Shown: piece by piece, positions 8,407 through 16,907 of the stretch
Numbering within the stretch: position 1 is the stretch's first letter
How the letters are laid out: the number at the start of each line of letters is the position of its first letter
Origin: Clostridium sartagoforme AAU1
Lineage (GTDB): Bacteria; Bacillota; Clostridia; Clostridiales; Clostridiaceae
Length of the DNA: 38,657 nt
Direction: 5' to 3'
Assembly (NCBI RefSeq): GCF_000401215.1
Contig: NZ_ASRV01000034.1
Coordinates: 1 to 38,657, forward strand
Translations under genes and position numbers: made by a program
Notes under the pieces: generated by a model
Told to the model about the DNA's origin: nothing
The model's input: the letters and a program-made list of their open reading frames with translations, nothing else
The model's database searches: none

Positions 8407-9024
8407 TTAAATGTTGTGGCAATCTTCATAAAGACCTTGAACTTTTTCCCAATCTATTACATTCCATATATTCTTCACATAATCTGCTCTTAGATTTTTG
8501 TACTTTAGATAATATGCATGCTCCCATACATCTATTGTTAATATAGGAATAAGATTATCCATTACTGGTGAATTTTGATTAACTCTTTTTACTATTGATA
8601 ATTTCCCATCTTTATCTTTAACTAAAAATCCATATCCTGATCCGAATTGTGTTATAGATGCATTAGTCAATTCTTCTTTTAAGTTTTCCAAGCTTCCAAA
8701 AGTCTTATTTATTTCATCAAGCAATTTTCCTGTTGGTTCTTTTTTAGGATTTGGTGAAAGAATTGAAAAATATAAATTATGATTTGACACACCTCCACCA
8801 TTGTTTACAACTGCTGGTCTTATTTCTTCTGGTAGATCTTCTATATCCTTAATTAATTGATCTAGTGTCTTTCCTTTTGTATATTCTTCATATCCTTCCA
8901 ATGCCTTATTTAAATTTGTTTCATACGTGTTAAGATGTTTTTCATAGTGTGTCCTTACTGTTTCTTCATCTATATATGGTTCTAATGCATCGAAGGCATA
9001 TGGTAATTTAATTTTATTATACAT
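8407..9024 (-). CDS. sodA: Superoxide dismutase, Mn/Fe family
   Basis: 205 residues. The four metal ligands are His26 (THYEKH), His82 (SNHNLYF), Asp165 and His169 (TIDVWEHAYYLKYKN). The segment NQNSP near residue 149 carries the Gln that in Mn-type enzymes comes from the C-terminal half, so a Mn or cambialistic enzyme is more likely than a strict Fe enzyme. It converts superoxide to oxygen and hydrogen peroxide in the cytoplasm. No export signal is seen. It is divergent from the HMA/cupredoxin protein gene, with a 22-bp palindrome between them. The ATG has a GGAGAG site upstream. Confidence 0.95.
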   Translation of the reverse strand: MYNKIKLPYAFDALEPYIDEETVRTHYEKHLNTYETNLNKALEGYEEYTKGKTLDQLIKDIEDLPEEIRPAVVNNGGGVSNHNLYFSILSPNPKKEPTGKLLDEINKTFGSLENLKEELTNASITQFGSGYGFLVKDKDGKLSIVKRVNQNSPVMDNLIPILTIDVWEHAYYLKYKNLRADYVKNIWNVIDWEKVQGLYEDCHNI

Positions 9025-9086
9025 ATTTATCTCTCCTTTATTTTAATCTCTTAATACAAATCAATATTAATTTCCCCTAATTCTCT

Positions 9087-9108
9087 AATGATTATGTATA
9101 TAATCATT
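9087..9108. promoter_or_regulatory. Palindrome between sodA and the metal-domain protein gene
   Basis: AATGATTAT-GTAT-ATAATCATT is a perfect 9-bp inverted repeat in a 169-base divergent intergenic region. Its composition resembles sites of the Fur/PerR family, but the spacing differs from the classical 7-1-7 box, so the regulator is not identified. The plus-strand arm contains a TATAAT. Confidence 0.45.
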
Positions 9109-9193
9109 ATTTTTAATATGTTGTGTTTTATCTTCATAAAAATAACACATTTATTTCATATACTTTTTTTAATGAATATTTAGGAGGACTTTT

Positions 9194-10957
9194 ATGAGTA
9201 TTAAGAGAGAAAAAATTAAAGTATATGATATGACTTGTACTTCATGCGAAAAAAGAATTGAAAACTCTATAAAAAAGATAAATGGTGTTAAAAATGCTAA
9301 AGCTGATTACACCAAAGAAACTCTTGAAATTGATTATGATAGTAAACTTTGTAATATTGAAGACATTAAAAAACTTATTAGAAAAATAGGATATTCCACA
9401 GAATCTTCTAGTAATTTAGGCTTTATAGGGATACTTATAATAATATTTGTTATTTTTACTCTTGGTTTAAGAACTAGTGGTTTTGATATGGAGTCTAAAC
9501 TTAATAATGCTTCATACGCATTCCTTTTTGTTGTAGGAATTTTTACATCTATTCACTGTGTTGGTATGTGCGGTGGAATAATGATTTCTCAAAGCTTGTC
9601 CTTTGCTAAAGAAAGCAAAAGTAAATTAGAATCCATAACTCCCTCTCTGCTATATAACTTAGGTAGAGTACTGTCTTATTCCATTTTAGGTGGTCTAATT
9701 GGCGGTATTGGCTCTGTATTTTCTCTTTCTATTACTGCCAAAGCCTTTATCCAAATCTTTGCAGGATTATTTATGGTTATAATGGGTTTAAACATATCTG
9801 GATTTAAGTTATTTAGAAAATTTAGCATAAAAATACCTAACTTTTTATCTAAATATAAAAGAAAGTTTAATTCACCTTTTTTAGTCGGTTTTTTAAATGG
9901 GTTTATGCCTTGTGGACCGCTTCAAACTATGCAATTATTTGCCCTTGGAACTGGAAGTGCTTTAAAGGGAGCATTATCCATGTTTATATTTGCATTAGGT
10001 ACTGTTCCATTAATGCTTACATTTGGAGCAATATCCGGATTCTTAAGTAAAGGATATACTAAAAAGCTTCTTAAATTTAGTGGAGTTCTTATTATTGTTT
10101 TAGGTTTAATAATGAGTAATAGAGGTTTATCACTTTCTGGAATAAATATAAATCCTTTAAGTTACGTTATGGCAAGTTCATTTAATTCGAATTCTAGTAC
10201 TGATTCTTCTAAAGCGATCTTAGAAGATGGTGTTCAAATTATTAATATGACTGCTAACAATAATGGTTATAGCCCTAATGTTTTTTATGTTCAAAAGGGA
10301 GTTCCTGTTAAATGGGTAATTAATGGAGAAAGTCTTAATTACTGTAATAATTCAATAGTAGTAAATTCATTAAATATTCAACAAAAACTTAAAAGTGGAG
10401 AAAACATAATTGAATTTACTCCTACTGATAAGGACATAAACTTCAGCTGCTGGATGGGAATGATAAGAGGTGTTATAAAGGTAGTTGATGATTTAGATTC
10501 AACTGATACTTCCAAATATGACCCTTCATTACCTAGTGCAAGTAATGGACCTAGCTGTTGTGCTGTACCATTAAATAATTCTGCTACTTATCCTGAAAAC
10601 TTAATTACTACTTCTAAAGTAACTAATGAATTTCAAACAGCAATAATTAAGGGAGAAGGTAGTAGTTTAAATCCTTTAATACTAGTTGCTCAAAATAATT
10701 TAAAATTCCTTTTAACTATTGATCTTAATAATTATACTGATTTTCAAGGAGAATATACAATTTCAAATTTAGAAGATGGAAGTGTTTTATCATCATTTAC
10801 AGGGAAAAAATCAATATTTGAAATAGAATTAAATTCTATTAAATCTGGTGGTTACTCTATTACTAAAAATGATGAAATCCTAGGCATAATTGAATTCGTT
10901 GAAGATGTCCAAAATAGTGATTTAGATACTATTATAAATAAATATATTAATTTTTAA
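9194..10957 (+). CDS. HMA domain / UreH-type membrane domain / cupredoxin-like fusion protein
   Basis: 587 residues in several parts. Residues ~5-70 form a heavy-metal-associated domain with MTCTSCEKR (Cys15, Cys18). After a hydrophobic segment near 75-92 comes a six-helix UreH_2/TauE-like membrane domain with FTSIHCVGMCGG and LNGFMPCGPLQTMQ, both typical of this family. Residues ~340-432 look like a cupredoxin-type domain, with NYCNNS and FSCWMGM containing possible copper-ligand Cys and Met residues. A C-terminal domain of unknown fold follows, after GPSCCAVP. I infer copper (or thiol/redox) handling at the membrane. The ATG is preceded by AGGAGGAC. Related fusions occur in other Firmicutes; the actual cargo is not proven. 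Confidence 0.85.
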   Translation: MSIKREKIKVYDMTCTSCEKRIENSIKKINGVKNAKADYTKETLEIDYDSKLCNIEDIKKLIRKIGYSTESSSNLGFIGILIIIFVIFTLGLRTSGFDMESKLNNASYAFLFVVGIFTSIHCVGMCGGIMISQSLSFAKESKSKLESITPSLLYNLGRVLSYSILGGLIGGIGSVFSLSITAKAFIQIFAGLFMVIMGLNISGFKLFRKFSIKIPNFLSKYKRKFNSPFLVGFLNGFMPCGPLQTMQLFALGTGSALKGALSMFIFALGTVPLMLTFGAISGFLSKGYTKKLLKFSGVLIIVLGLIMSNRGLSLSGININPLSYVMASSFNSNSSTDSSKAILEDGVQIINMTANNNGYSPNVFYVQKGVPVKWVINGESLNYCNNSIVVNSLNIQQKLKSGENIIEFTPTDKDINFSCWMGMIRGVIKVVDDLDSTDTSKYDPSLPSASNGPSCCAVPLNNSATYPENLITTSKVTNEFQTAIIKGEGSSLNPLILVAQNNLKFLLTIDLNNYTDFQGEYTISNLEDGSVLSSFTGKKSIFEIELNSIKSGGYSITKNDEILGIIEFVEDVQNSDLDTIINKYINF

Positions 10958-10966
10958 GTAAAGTTA

Positions 10967-10985
10967 TATTTTGCGAAGCAAAATA
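10967..10985. repeat. TTTTGCGAAGCAAAA palindromic element
   Basis: TATTTTGC-GAA-GCAAAATA is a perfect inverted repeat just after the stop of the preceding gene. Partial copies occur at 552-562 and 33413-33425, suggesting a small dispersed element. It may also add to termination. Confidence 0.4.
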
Positions 10986-11030
10986 GTGAAAAAGTGAAAA
11001 GTTACTTCACAATTTTAGACTAAAACTCAT

Positions 11031-11070
11031 TAAGGATCTTAGATAAATTAAATTTATCTAAGATCCCTTA
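11031..11070. terminator. Bidirectional terminator between convergent genes
   Basis: GGATCTTAGATAAAT (11034-11048) pairs perfectly with 11052-11066 around a TAA loop. Three more pairs continue outside a single bulged C. It separates the metal-domain protein gene from the convergent sensor kinase gene. Confidence 0.75.
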
Positions 11071-11074
11071 CATT

Positions 11075-12448
11075 TTATGCTTTTGTATTATTAAAGTTTA
11101 TTTTAAAGCTTGTTCCTACTCCTTCTTCACTTTCCACATCAATAGATGCATAATGAAGATTTAATATTTTTTTCACTATTGTTAATCCTATACCATTTCC
11201 TTCTATACTTTGTCTACTTTTATCACCTCTATAAAGTCTTTCAAATATAAATGGTAAATCTTCTTGTTTTATTCCTATTCCATTATCTTTAATTTCAACT
11301 ATTGTACTTTCATTATTTTTATATAAATATAAATTTATATATCCATTGCTATTTGTAAATTTTATAGAGTTAGATATAAGATTTATAAATACTTGTTTTA
11401 ATTTATCTCTATCACCATAAATCAAATAAGATTCTTCTTTATCTATTGTACATTCAAAGTTTATATTTTTACTTTTAGCTTCCAATGAAAATTCATGTAC
11501 TATCTCCATAATAAATTCGTCTAAAATAATATTTTCAAAATCTATACATATACTTTCATCTTCAAATTCTTTTAGTGTATCTAGGTTATTTAATAACTTT
11601 CCAAATCTAATTACTTCCTCATTTAAAGAAACTAATCTTTGATTATTTACTGGAAATATTCCATCTATCATTGCTTCTAAGTTATTTTGTAATACATTTA
11701 ATGGAGTTCTGATTTCATGAGATATATCTGAAACTAATCTTTTTCTTAACATATCCTGATATCTTAACTTTTCTCCTAATATATTTATATTGTCTCTTAG
11801 TTCTTCAATTTCTTCAATATCACTTTCATAATAAGATTTTGCATTAAAGTTACCATTGGAAAGCCTTTTTGAAGTTTTTGCAATCTTCCTTATTGGTATT
11901 GATAATTCATTAGAAAGATATAAACTTATAAGTATTACTATTCCTAAAGTTCCTATTCCACTTAAAATTATACTTCTATTTATTGATGACTTGAATTCTA
12001 TATCTTCTTCTGTTAATAAAATAGATGAATATTGTCCTAGTTCAACATATCCAACTGTACTTCCATCAACTATTACATCAAACTTTTTATTAACATAAAC
12101 TCCTTTATTTTCTACATTCATATTACTTAAATGACTACTATCTATTATATTAGATGGATCCATTCCCCATATTACATTACCATTTGTATCTCTTAATGTT
12201 AAACAGTAATTTCCCATATATGCTTCATGCATAAGCTCTATTCCAGAGTCTTCCTTCCACATATTATCTCTTTTGTAAACTTCTTCAAAATAAGAAACTA
12301 TTCTTTCATTTCTTTTATTTTGAATATCAAGCATATACTTGTTAAATTTATTATTAATAGTTATATTTACAAATAATATTGTTAATAAAATTGCTATAAG
12401 TGATGATATAGCAAACAAAATACTTAGCCGTTTTCTTATGCTTTGCAT
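11075..12448 (-). CDS. Sensor histidine kinase with extracytoplasmic sensor and HAMP domain
   Basis: 457 residues. The first membrane helix spans about 7-28, an external sensing region about 30-160, the second helix about 163-182, followed by HAMP. The phosphoacceptor is His244 in SHEIRTPL. N, G1 and G2 boxes are present (NLISNSIKFTN, DNGIGI and GNGIGLTIV). It autophosphorylates in response to an unknown envelope signal and passes phosphate to the adjacent OmpR-type regulator. Its ATG lies at 12448, directly after the regulator's restored stop codon (12449-12451), so the two genes form an operon. The stimulus and targets cannot be read from the sequence. Confidence 0.93.
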   Translation of the reverse strand: MQSIRKRLSILFAISSLIAILLTILFVNITINNKFNKYMLDIQNKRNERIVSYFEEVYKRDNMWKEDSGIELMHEAYMGNYCLTLRDTNGNVIWGMDPSNIIDSSHLSNMNVENKGVYVNKKFDVIVDGSTVGYVELGQYSSILLTEEDIEFKSSINRSIILSGIGTLGIVILISLYLSNELSIPIRKIAKTSKRLSNGNFNAKSYYESDIEEIEELRDNINILGEKLRYQDMLRKRLVSDISHEIRTPLNVLQNNLEAMIDGIFPVNNQRLVSLNEEVIRFGKLLNNLDTLKEFEDESICIDFENIILDEFIMEIVHEFSLEAKSKNINFECTIDKEESYLIYGDRDKLKQVFINLISNSIKFTNSNGYINLYLYKNNESTIVEIKDNGIGIKQEDLPFIFERLYRGDKSRQSIEGNGIGLTIVKKILNLHYASIDVESEEGVGTSFKINFNNTKA

Positions 12449-13131
12449 TTATATTTCACCGCCAAACTTATATCCAACCTTTGTCACTGTTATTATGTAT
12501 TTAGGACTTCTAGTATCTTCTTCTATCTTTTTCTGATATTCTTAATATGTACATCTATAGTTCTATCATAGCCATCAAAGTCCATACCAAATACTCTTTC
12601 TATAAGTTGTTCCCTACTTAATACCTTACCCTTATTAATAATTAAAGTATATAATATATCAAATTCACTTGGAGTAAGTGATATTTCTATCTCATTTAAT
12701 TTTACTATTCTTTTTTCATAATCTATTCGTAGTATTCCATCATTAAATAAGTCTTTTACATCAGACTTTGTATTTATTCTTCTAAATAATGCATTTACTC
12801 TTGCTGTTAATTCTCTAGGACTAAATGGTTTTACTAAGTATTCATCAGCACCTAAATTAAGTCCATTAATTCTATCATTTAAACTTGCTTTAGAAGTAAG
12901 CATAAAAATATATACATTAGAAATTTCTCTTATTATTTTACATACTTCTTCTCCATCTATATCTGGAAGCATTAAATCCAATATAACTAAATCAAAATTT
13001 ATTTTTTTAAAAATTTCTAAGGATTCTAATCCCGAATTACATATATAAACATTGTAACTTTCTTTATCTAAATATGCCTTTATTACATTAGCTACACTTT
13101 CTTCATCTTCAACTATTAAAATGTTACTCAT
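12449..13131 (-). pseudogene. OmpR-family response regulator, frameshifted near the C-terminus
   Basis: The receiver begins MSNILIVEDEE, with the phosphoacceptor Asp52 in VILDLMLPD and the conserved Lys in EYLVKPFSPREL. The winged-helix domain follows, with TPSEFDILYTL and YDRTIDVHIKNIRK. As sequenced it ends at 12523 with IRKR. Adding one base to the T5 run 12528-12532 (plus strand) gives KKIEEDTRSPKYIITV and GYKFGGEI, the standard OmpR-family end, and a 227-residue protein. Without it, the beta-hairpin wing of the DNA-binding domain is lost. The restored stop lies directly before the kinase ATG, which supports a sequencing error or a very recent mutation. Strong AGGAAAG site upstream of the ATG at 13131. 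Confidence 0.85.
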
Positions 13132-13227
13132 ATAAAACTTTCCTTTCTAATTTTTATGATTCACTTTAACTTTAACAAAGTTTTTTAAAGAGATTATGAA
13201 GATATTATATAACTATTCTTAAAATAT

Positions 13228-13626
13228 TTATTTTACTTCATGACCACAGTACGGGCAATATTTATATCCTGAATCAACAACTTTACCACAATTATTACAA
13301 ACATTATTTATATTGTCTTTGTAATATCCATTACTATAAGAATTATTAATTTCTTTTAAATCCCAATAAGTTATCTCTATATTTTCATTTTTTTCAATAG
13401 CTTTTCCCTTTTCTTTTGAAATAGAGAATACTTTTCTGCAGCTTTCACATTGGATATAATATTTTTCATTCCATTTAAATATTGGTATAAAAAAGAAGTG
13501 AAAAAATTCATAACTCTTTATAACTCTTGCCATAGTTAATCTATTACAACCTTTACAGGTCAAATTATTTATAATTTTTATTTCCTTTTCCTTGTTTTCT
13601 ATCCCAAATATACCTATAAAAAACAT
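13228..13626 (-). CDS. Zinc-ribbon protein
   Basis: 132 residues. There are three CxxC-type pairs: CKGCNR (near residue 24), CESCRK (near 59) and the C-terminal double ribbon CNNCG...CPYCGHEVK (near 110-130). The middle has an aromatic stretch (FFHFFFIPIFKWNEKYYIQC) typical of the zinc-ribbon_15 group. Its role is unknown; zinc binding is inferred from the cysteines. It stands alone between the two-component genes and a small hypothetical gene. The ATG follows AAGGAGAG. Confidence 0.8.
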   Translation of the reverse strand: MFFIGIFGIENKEKEIKIINNLTCKGCNRLTMARVIKSYEFFHFFFIPIFKWNEKYYIQCESCRKVFSISKEKGKAIEKNENIEITYWDLKEINNSYSNGYYKDNINNVCNNCGKVVDSGYKYCPYCGHEVK

Positions 13627-13760
13627 ATATACTCTCCTTATTCACCTTATTCATTAATTCTAAAATATAATTAAGTTCATATTCTATAAATACTTACATT
13701 TATTAATTTTATTAAATTATTAATTAATCTCTAACCTTATTCTATCATTTTTAAAATAAA

Positions 13761-13796
13761 TAAGAAGCTAGAATTTATTATAACTCTAACTTCTTA
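13761..13796 (-). terminator. Terminator downstream of the small hypothetical gene
   Basis: Arms TAAGAAGCTAGA (13761-13772) and TCTAACTTCTTA (13785-13796) form a 12-bp stem with one mismatch/wobble. On the minus strand it is followed by TTTATTTT. The surrounding 13627-13965 gap is otherwise AT-rich, with a minor hairpin TATAGTA/TACTATA at 13879-13897 and no convincing gene. Confidence 0.6.
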
Positions 13797-13965
13797 CCTA
13801 AAAATAATATTCATTTATATTCATATTACCTCTCATATTATTACTTTTACAAATTTTTATATTAAATAAATTTTAAACTATAGTAAAAAATACTATAATG
13901 CTAATTATTATCAAGGTATACTCCTCTCTATAAATTTATTTTCAAATAAAAACAGTAATAATATA

Positions 13966-14160
13966 TTATCCTTTACTCATATTTAATGAATATCTAATTT
14001 TTTCCCATGTATTGTATATATCTCTTTCTATTTCTTGTGTTAGTAATTTTTTTTCTTCTTCGCTATAATATATTGAATTATTTATGTTTTGTTTTTTATA
14101 AAATAAACTTCTTACAGCTTTATTTAAGCTACAATGTTTATTCACATCTACTTTTATCAT
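13966..14160 (-). CDS. Small hypothetical protein (64 aa)
   Basis: 64 residues, starting MIKVDVNKHCSLNKAVRSLF and rich in charged residues, with no membrane segment, no signal peptide and one Cys. The reason to accept it is the near-perfect ribosome site TAAGGAGGTGAGAAT directly upstream of the ATG at 14160. A terminator-like hairpin lies downstream. The C-terminal half (YYSEEEKKLLTQEIERDIYNTWEKIR) should be helical. I do not recognise the family. Confidence 0.6.
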   Translation of the reverse strand: MIKVDVNKHCSLNKAVRSLFYKKQNINNSIYYSEEEKKLLTQEIERDIYNTWEKIRYSLNMSKG

Positions 14161-14282
14161 ATTCTCACCTCCTTATTATTTATCTTACTACTATTATAAA
14201 ATGATTTATTGACATTTTCGTTACAAATTATTCTAACTTTAGCATATTTAATGAAATCTTAATATTTTTTTTATTTAAAGGA

Positions 14283-14301
14283 GGCTGTCACACAGACAGC
14301 C
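14283..14301 (-). terminator. Terminator of the 2-oxoacid oxidoreductase operon
   Basis: GGCTGTC and GACAGCC pair perfectly around ACACA, 9 bases after the gamma-subunit stop. The T-run on the minus strand is short, so strength is uncertain. Confidence 0.55.
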
Positions 14302-14309
14302 CTTATACT

Positions 14310-14855
14310 TTAATTTGTATTATATTTCTTAGCTTCTTTAGCACCAAACTCTATTGCTTCTTTATTTAAATTATAATGCTCTTTTTTTCCATGAATCTTA
14401 ACAGAGGCTAGTAATTCTTCAATTGTTATAATTTTAAGCTTCTCAACTAAAAAACCAAGTAGTATCATGTTAGCATTCCTTTTATCCCCAAAACCTTCTG
14501 CCTTTGTCTCAGCATCAATTTTATATACTTGTATTTTCTCTAAATTGATTTTCTCTTTAATCATGTCTGAATCTATTACTAATATCCCATCTCTTTTTAT
14601 TGAATTTATAAATTTATCTAATGATGGTTTATTCATTGCAATAAGCGCATCTGCTTCTGATATTACTGGTGATCCAACTTCTTCGCTAGATATTATTACT
14701 GAACAATTTGCTGTACCACCTCTCATTTCTGGTCCATAGGATGGTAACCAAGAAACATTCAATCCCTTATCCATAGCAGCATAAGCTAGTAGTTTACCAA
14801 TAGTTAATATTCCTTGCCCTCCAAAGCCTGCAAAAATTACTTCCTTTTTTATCAT
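14310..14855 (-). CDS. 2-oxoacid:ferredoxin oxidoreductase gamma subunit
   Basis: 181 residues, full length for the gamma domain of 2-oxoacid oxidoreductases. The start AGFGGQGILTIGKLLAYAA and the motif SYGPEMRGGTANCSVIISS are diagnostic. It is the last gene of the operon and abuts the beta subunit stop with no gap (14856). In the complex it helps bind coenzyme A and joins the alpha and beta subunits. The substrate class (branched-chain 2-oxoacids or 2-oxoglutarate) is shared with the rest of the operon. Confidence 0.94.
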   Translation of the reverse strand: MIKKEVIFAGFGGQGILTIGKLLAYAAMDKGLNVSWLPSYGPEMRGGTANCSVIISSEEVGSPVISEADALIAMNKPSLDKFINSIKRDGILVIDSDMIKEKINLEKIQVYKIDAETKAEGFGDKRNANMILLGFLVEKLKIITIEELLASVKIHGKKEHYNLNKEAIEFGAKEAKKYNTN

Positions 14856-15605
14856 TTATCTATGCCCCCCTTTTAACTCCTTCTTAACTCCTAATGGATA
14901 ATAGGGAATCATATTTTCTCTAAGCCACTTCAAAGCTTCAACTGGTGCTAATCCCCAGTTAGTTGGACATGTAGATAGTACCTCTATAAAAGAATATCCT
15001 AGTCCTTGGATTGAATTATCGAAAGCTTTTTTAATTGCTTTTTTGGCTTTTGTTAAATTTGCTATATTATCTACACTTACTCTTTCAACATAGCATGCCC
15101 CCTCTAAAGTAGATATCATTTCTGCTACTCTTATTGGATAACCTTGAGTATTAACATCTCTTCCGTAGGGAGATGTTTCAGTAACTTGTCCAGCTAAACT
15201 TGTAGGTGCCATTTGCCCACCTGTCATACCGTATATGCAATTGTTTACAAAAATAGTTACAATATTTTCTCCTCTTGCTGCTGCATGAACAACCTCTCCA
15301 GTTCCTATGGCTATTAAGTCTCCATCTCCTTGATAAGTAAACACTACTTTATCTGGATTAGCTCTTTTTATACCTGTAGCTACTGCTGGAGCCCTTCCAT
15401 GTGCTGATTGAAACATATCACAAGCAAAATAATCATATGCAAGAACAGAGCATCCAACAGATGCAACTCCTATAGTTTTGTGTAATATTCCTAATTCTTC
15501 TATTACTTCTCCTACTAACTTATGGATTATTCCATGTGTGCATCCTGGACAATAATGTGTAGGTACATCTAAAAGTGCCTTTGTTGGACTATAAACTATA
15601 CTCAT
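14856..15605 (-). CDS. 2-oxoacid:ferredoxin oxidoreductase beta subunit (thiamine pyrophosphate-binding)
   Basis: 249 residues. The thiamine pyrophosphate motif runs from YQGDGDLIAIGTGE to NNCIYGMTGGQ, and the N-terminal HYCPGCTHGIIHK is typical of the beta subunits of VOR/KOR enzymes. It holds the thiamine cofactor where the 2-oxoacid is decarboxylated. Its start overlaps the end of the alpha subunit gene by 17 bases, supporting coupled translation. Together with alpha, gamma and delta it makes a four-subunit enzyme that reduces ferredoxin and releases acyl-CoA. Confidence 0.95.
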   Translation of the reverse strand: MSIVYSPTKALLDVPTHYCPGCTHGIIHKLVGEVIEELGILHKTIGVASVGCSVLAYDYFACDMFQSAHGRAPAVATGIKRANPDKVVFTYQGDGDLIAIGTGEVVHAAARGENIVTIFVNNCIYGMTGGQMAPTSLAGQVTETSPYGRDVNTQGYPIRVAEMISTLEGACYVERVSVDNIANLTKAKKAIKKAFDNSIQGLGYSFIEVLSTCPTNWGLAPVEALKWLRENMIPYYPLGVKKELKGGHR

Positions 15606-16674
15606 TTTCTATACCTCCAATAATAGATTTTATATTTTCATATATTTCATCTACTTTTGGTATCATTCCACCTGTCCTACCATAAAATCTAACCTCTTCA
15701 TTTCCATTAACAGCTAATTTCACATCTTCAACCATTTGTCCACAATTCATCTCTACAGATAAATATCCAAATTTACTTTTTCCTAATGTCTTAGTAAATG
15801 CTTCATAAGGAAATGGCCATGTTGTTATAGGCCTTATTAATCCTAAATTTATTCCATCATTTTTTGCAAGGTTTATAACACTCTTACATATTCTTGAGGT
15901 TATCCCATAAGAAACTAATATTAAATCACATGAATTTTCACAATTATACAACTCATATTTACTTTCTTTTTCTTTTATTACTTTATATTTATCTTGAAGT
16001 TTCAAATTTAATTCTTCTAGTTTTTCTGGATTTAGTTCTAAAGAATTAATTATATTATGTTTTTTTCTATTTCCAAGTCCATTAGCAGCCCAAGTTTTTT
16101 CTGGTAATTCTCTTTTTTCTTTATCTTTAAATTCCACAGCTTCCATCATTTGTCCAATCATTCCATCGGCCATTATCATTACTGGTGTTCTGTATAAATC
16201 ACTTAAATCAAATGCATCATGTATTAATTCGGTCATTTCTTGAATTGATGCTGGTGCATAAACTAATATATTAAAATCTCCATGGCCTAATCCCTTATTT
16301 ACAAATAAATAATCTGATTGAGCTGGCTGTATCCCTCCAAGCCCTGGTCCACATCTAACTATATCTACCAATACGCAAGGAATCTCTGCTGCTGCTAAAT
16401 ATGAAATTCCTTCTGACATTAAACTTATTCCTGGACTAGATGATGAAGTCATGCATCTAACTCCAGTTCCCCCACATCCATAAACCATATTAATAGCTGC
16501 AATTTCACTTTCAGCTTGCAAAAAAACGCCATTGACTTTTCCCATATTCTTTGCCATATATGCTATTAATTCAGTTTGAGGAGTTATAGGATAACCAAAA
16601 AAACATTTACATCCAGCCCTAATAGCTGCTTCTGCTATAGCTTCATTTCCCTTCATTAAAAACTTTTCCCCCAT
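15589..16674 (-). CDS. vorB: 2-oxoacid:ferredoxin oxidoreductase alpha subunit (VorB/KorA type)
   Basis: 361 residues. The pyrimidine-binding domain begins MKGNEAIAEAAIRAGCKCFFGYPITPQTE, and TSSSSPGISLMSEGISYLAAAEIPCVLVDIVR follows, both hallmarks of the alpha subunit. The C-terminal part has LILVSYG and the transketolase C-like domain. The four-gene order delta-alpha-beta-gamma fits either 3-methyl-2-oxobutanoate (branched-chain) or 2-oxoglutarate ferredoxin oxidoreductase. The symbol follows the usual clostridial naming and is not a claim of tested specificity. The ATG at 16674 has GGGG six bases upstream and a 9-base gap from the ferredoxin subunit. Confidence 0.92.
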   Translation of the reverse strand: MGEKFLMKGNEAIAEAAIRAGCKCFFGYPITPQTELIAYMAKNMGKVNGVFLQAESEIAAINMVYGCGGTGVRCMTSSSSPGISLMSEGISYLAAAEIPCVLVDIVRCGPGLGGIQPAQSDYLFVNKGLGHGDFNILVYAPASIQEMTELIHDAFDLSDLYRTPVMIMADGMIGQMMEAVEFKDKEKRELPEKTWAANGLGNRKKHNIINSLELNPEKLEELNLKLQDKYKVIKEKESKYELYNCENSCDLILVSYGITSRICKSVINLAKNDGINLGLIRPITTWPFPYEAFTKTLGKSKFGYLSVEMNCGQMVEDVKLAVNGNEEVRFYGRTGGMIPKVDEIYENIKSIIGGIENEYSL

Positions 16675-16683
16675 AGTTATCCC

Positions 16684-16893
16684 CTACCTTTCAATTGTTA
16701 TTACACAATCAGGACAAATTTTTCCACAAGATGCACAAGCTATACATTGTGTCATGAGATCTTCCTCTATTCCCGCTGGATGATATCCCTTACTATTAAA
16801 AATTTCTTTAAAGCTTATAATTTTTTTAGGGCATATATTTATGCAATGCCCACATCCTTTGCATCTTTCCTCTTTAAATATAACCTTAGCCAT
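16684..16893 (-). CDS. 2-oxoacid:ferredoxin oxidoreductase delta subunit (2x[4Fe-4S] ferredoxin)
   Basis: 69 residues with two four-cysteine motifs, CKGCGHCINICP near residues 11-22 and CIACASCGKICPDC near 50-63. It should carry two [4Fe-4S] clusters that accept electrons from the thiamine-bound intermediate and pass them to free ferredoxin. It is the second gene of the operon; the AGGAGG site overlaps the end region of the ATPase gene. Confidence 0.95.
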   Translation of the reverse strand: MAKVIFKEERCKGCGHCINICPKKIISFKEIFNSKGYHPAGIEEDLMTQCIACASCGKICPDCVITIER

Positions 16894-16907
16894 TTAATTC
16901 CTCCTTA

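Noticed and set aside
13879-13930. A 13-codon TTG frame (MIIISIIVFFTIV) behind GGAG in the minus strand
   Set aside because: It is very short, hydrophobic by AT-rich composition and overlaps a hairpin; no support beyond the ribosome-like sequence.
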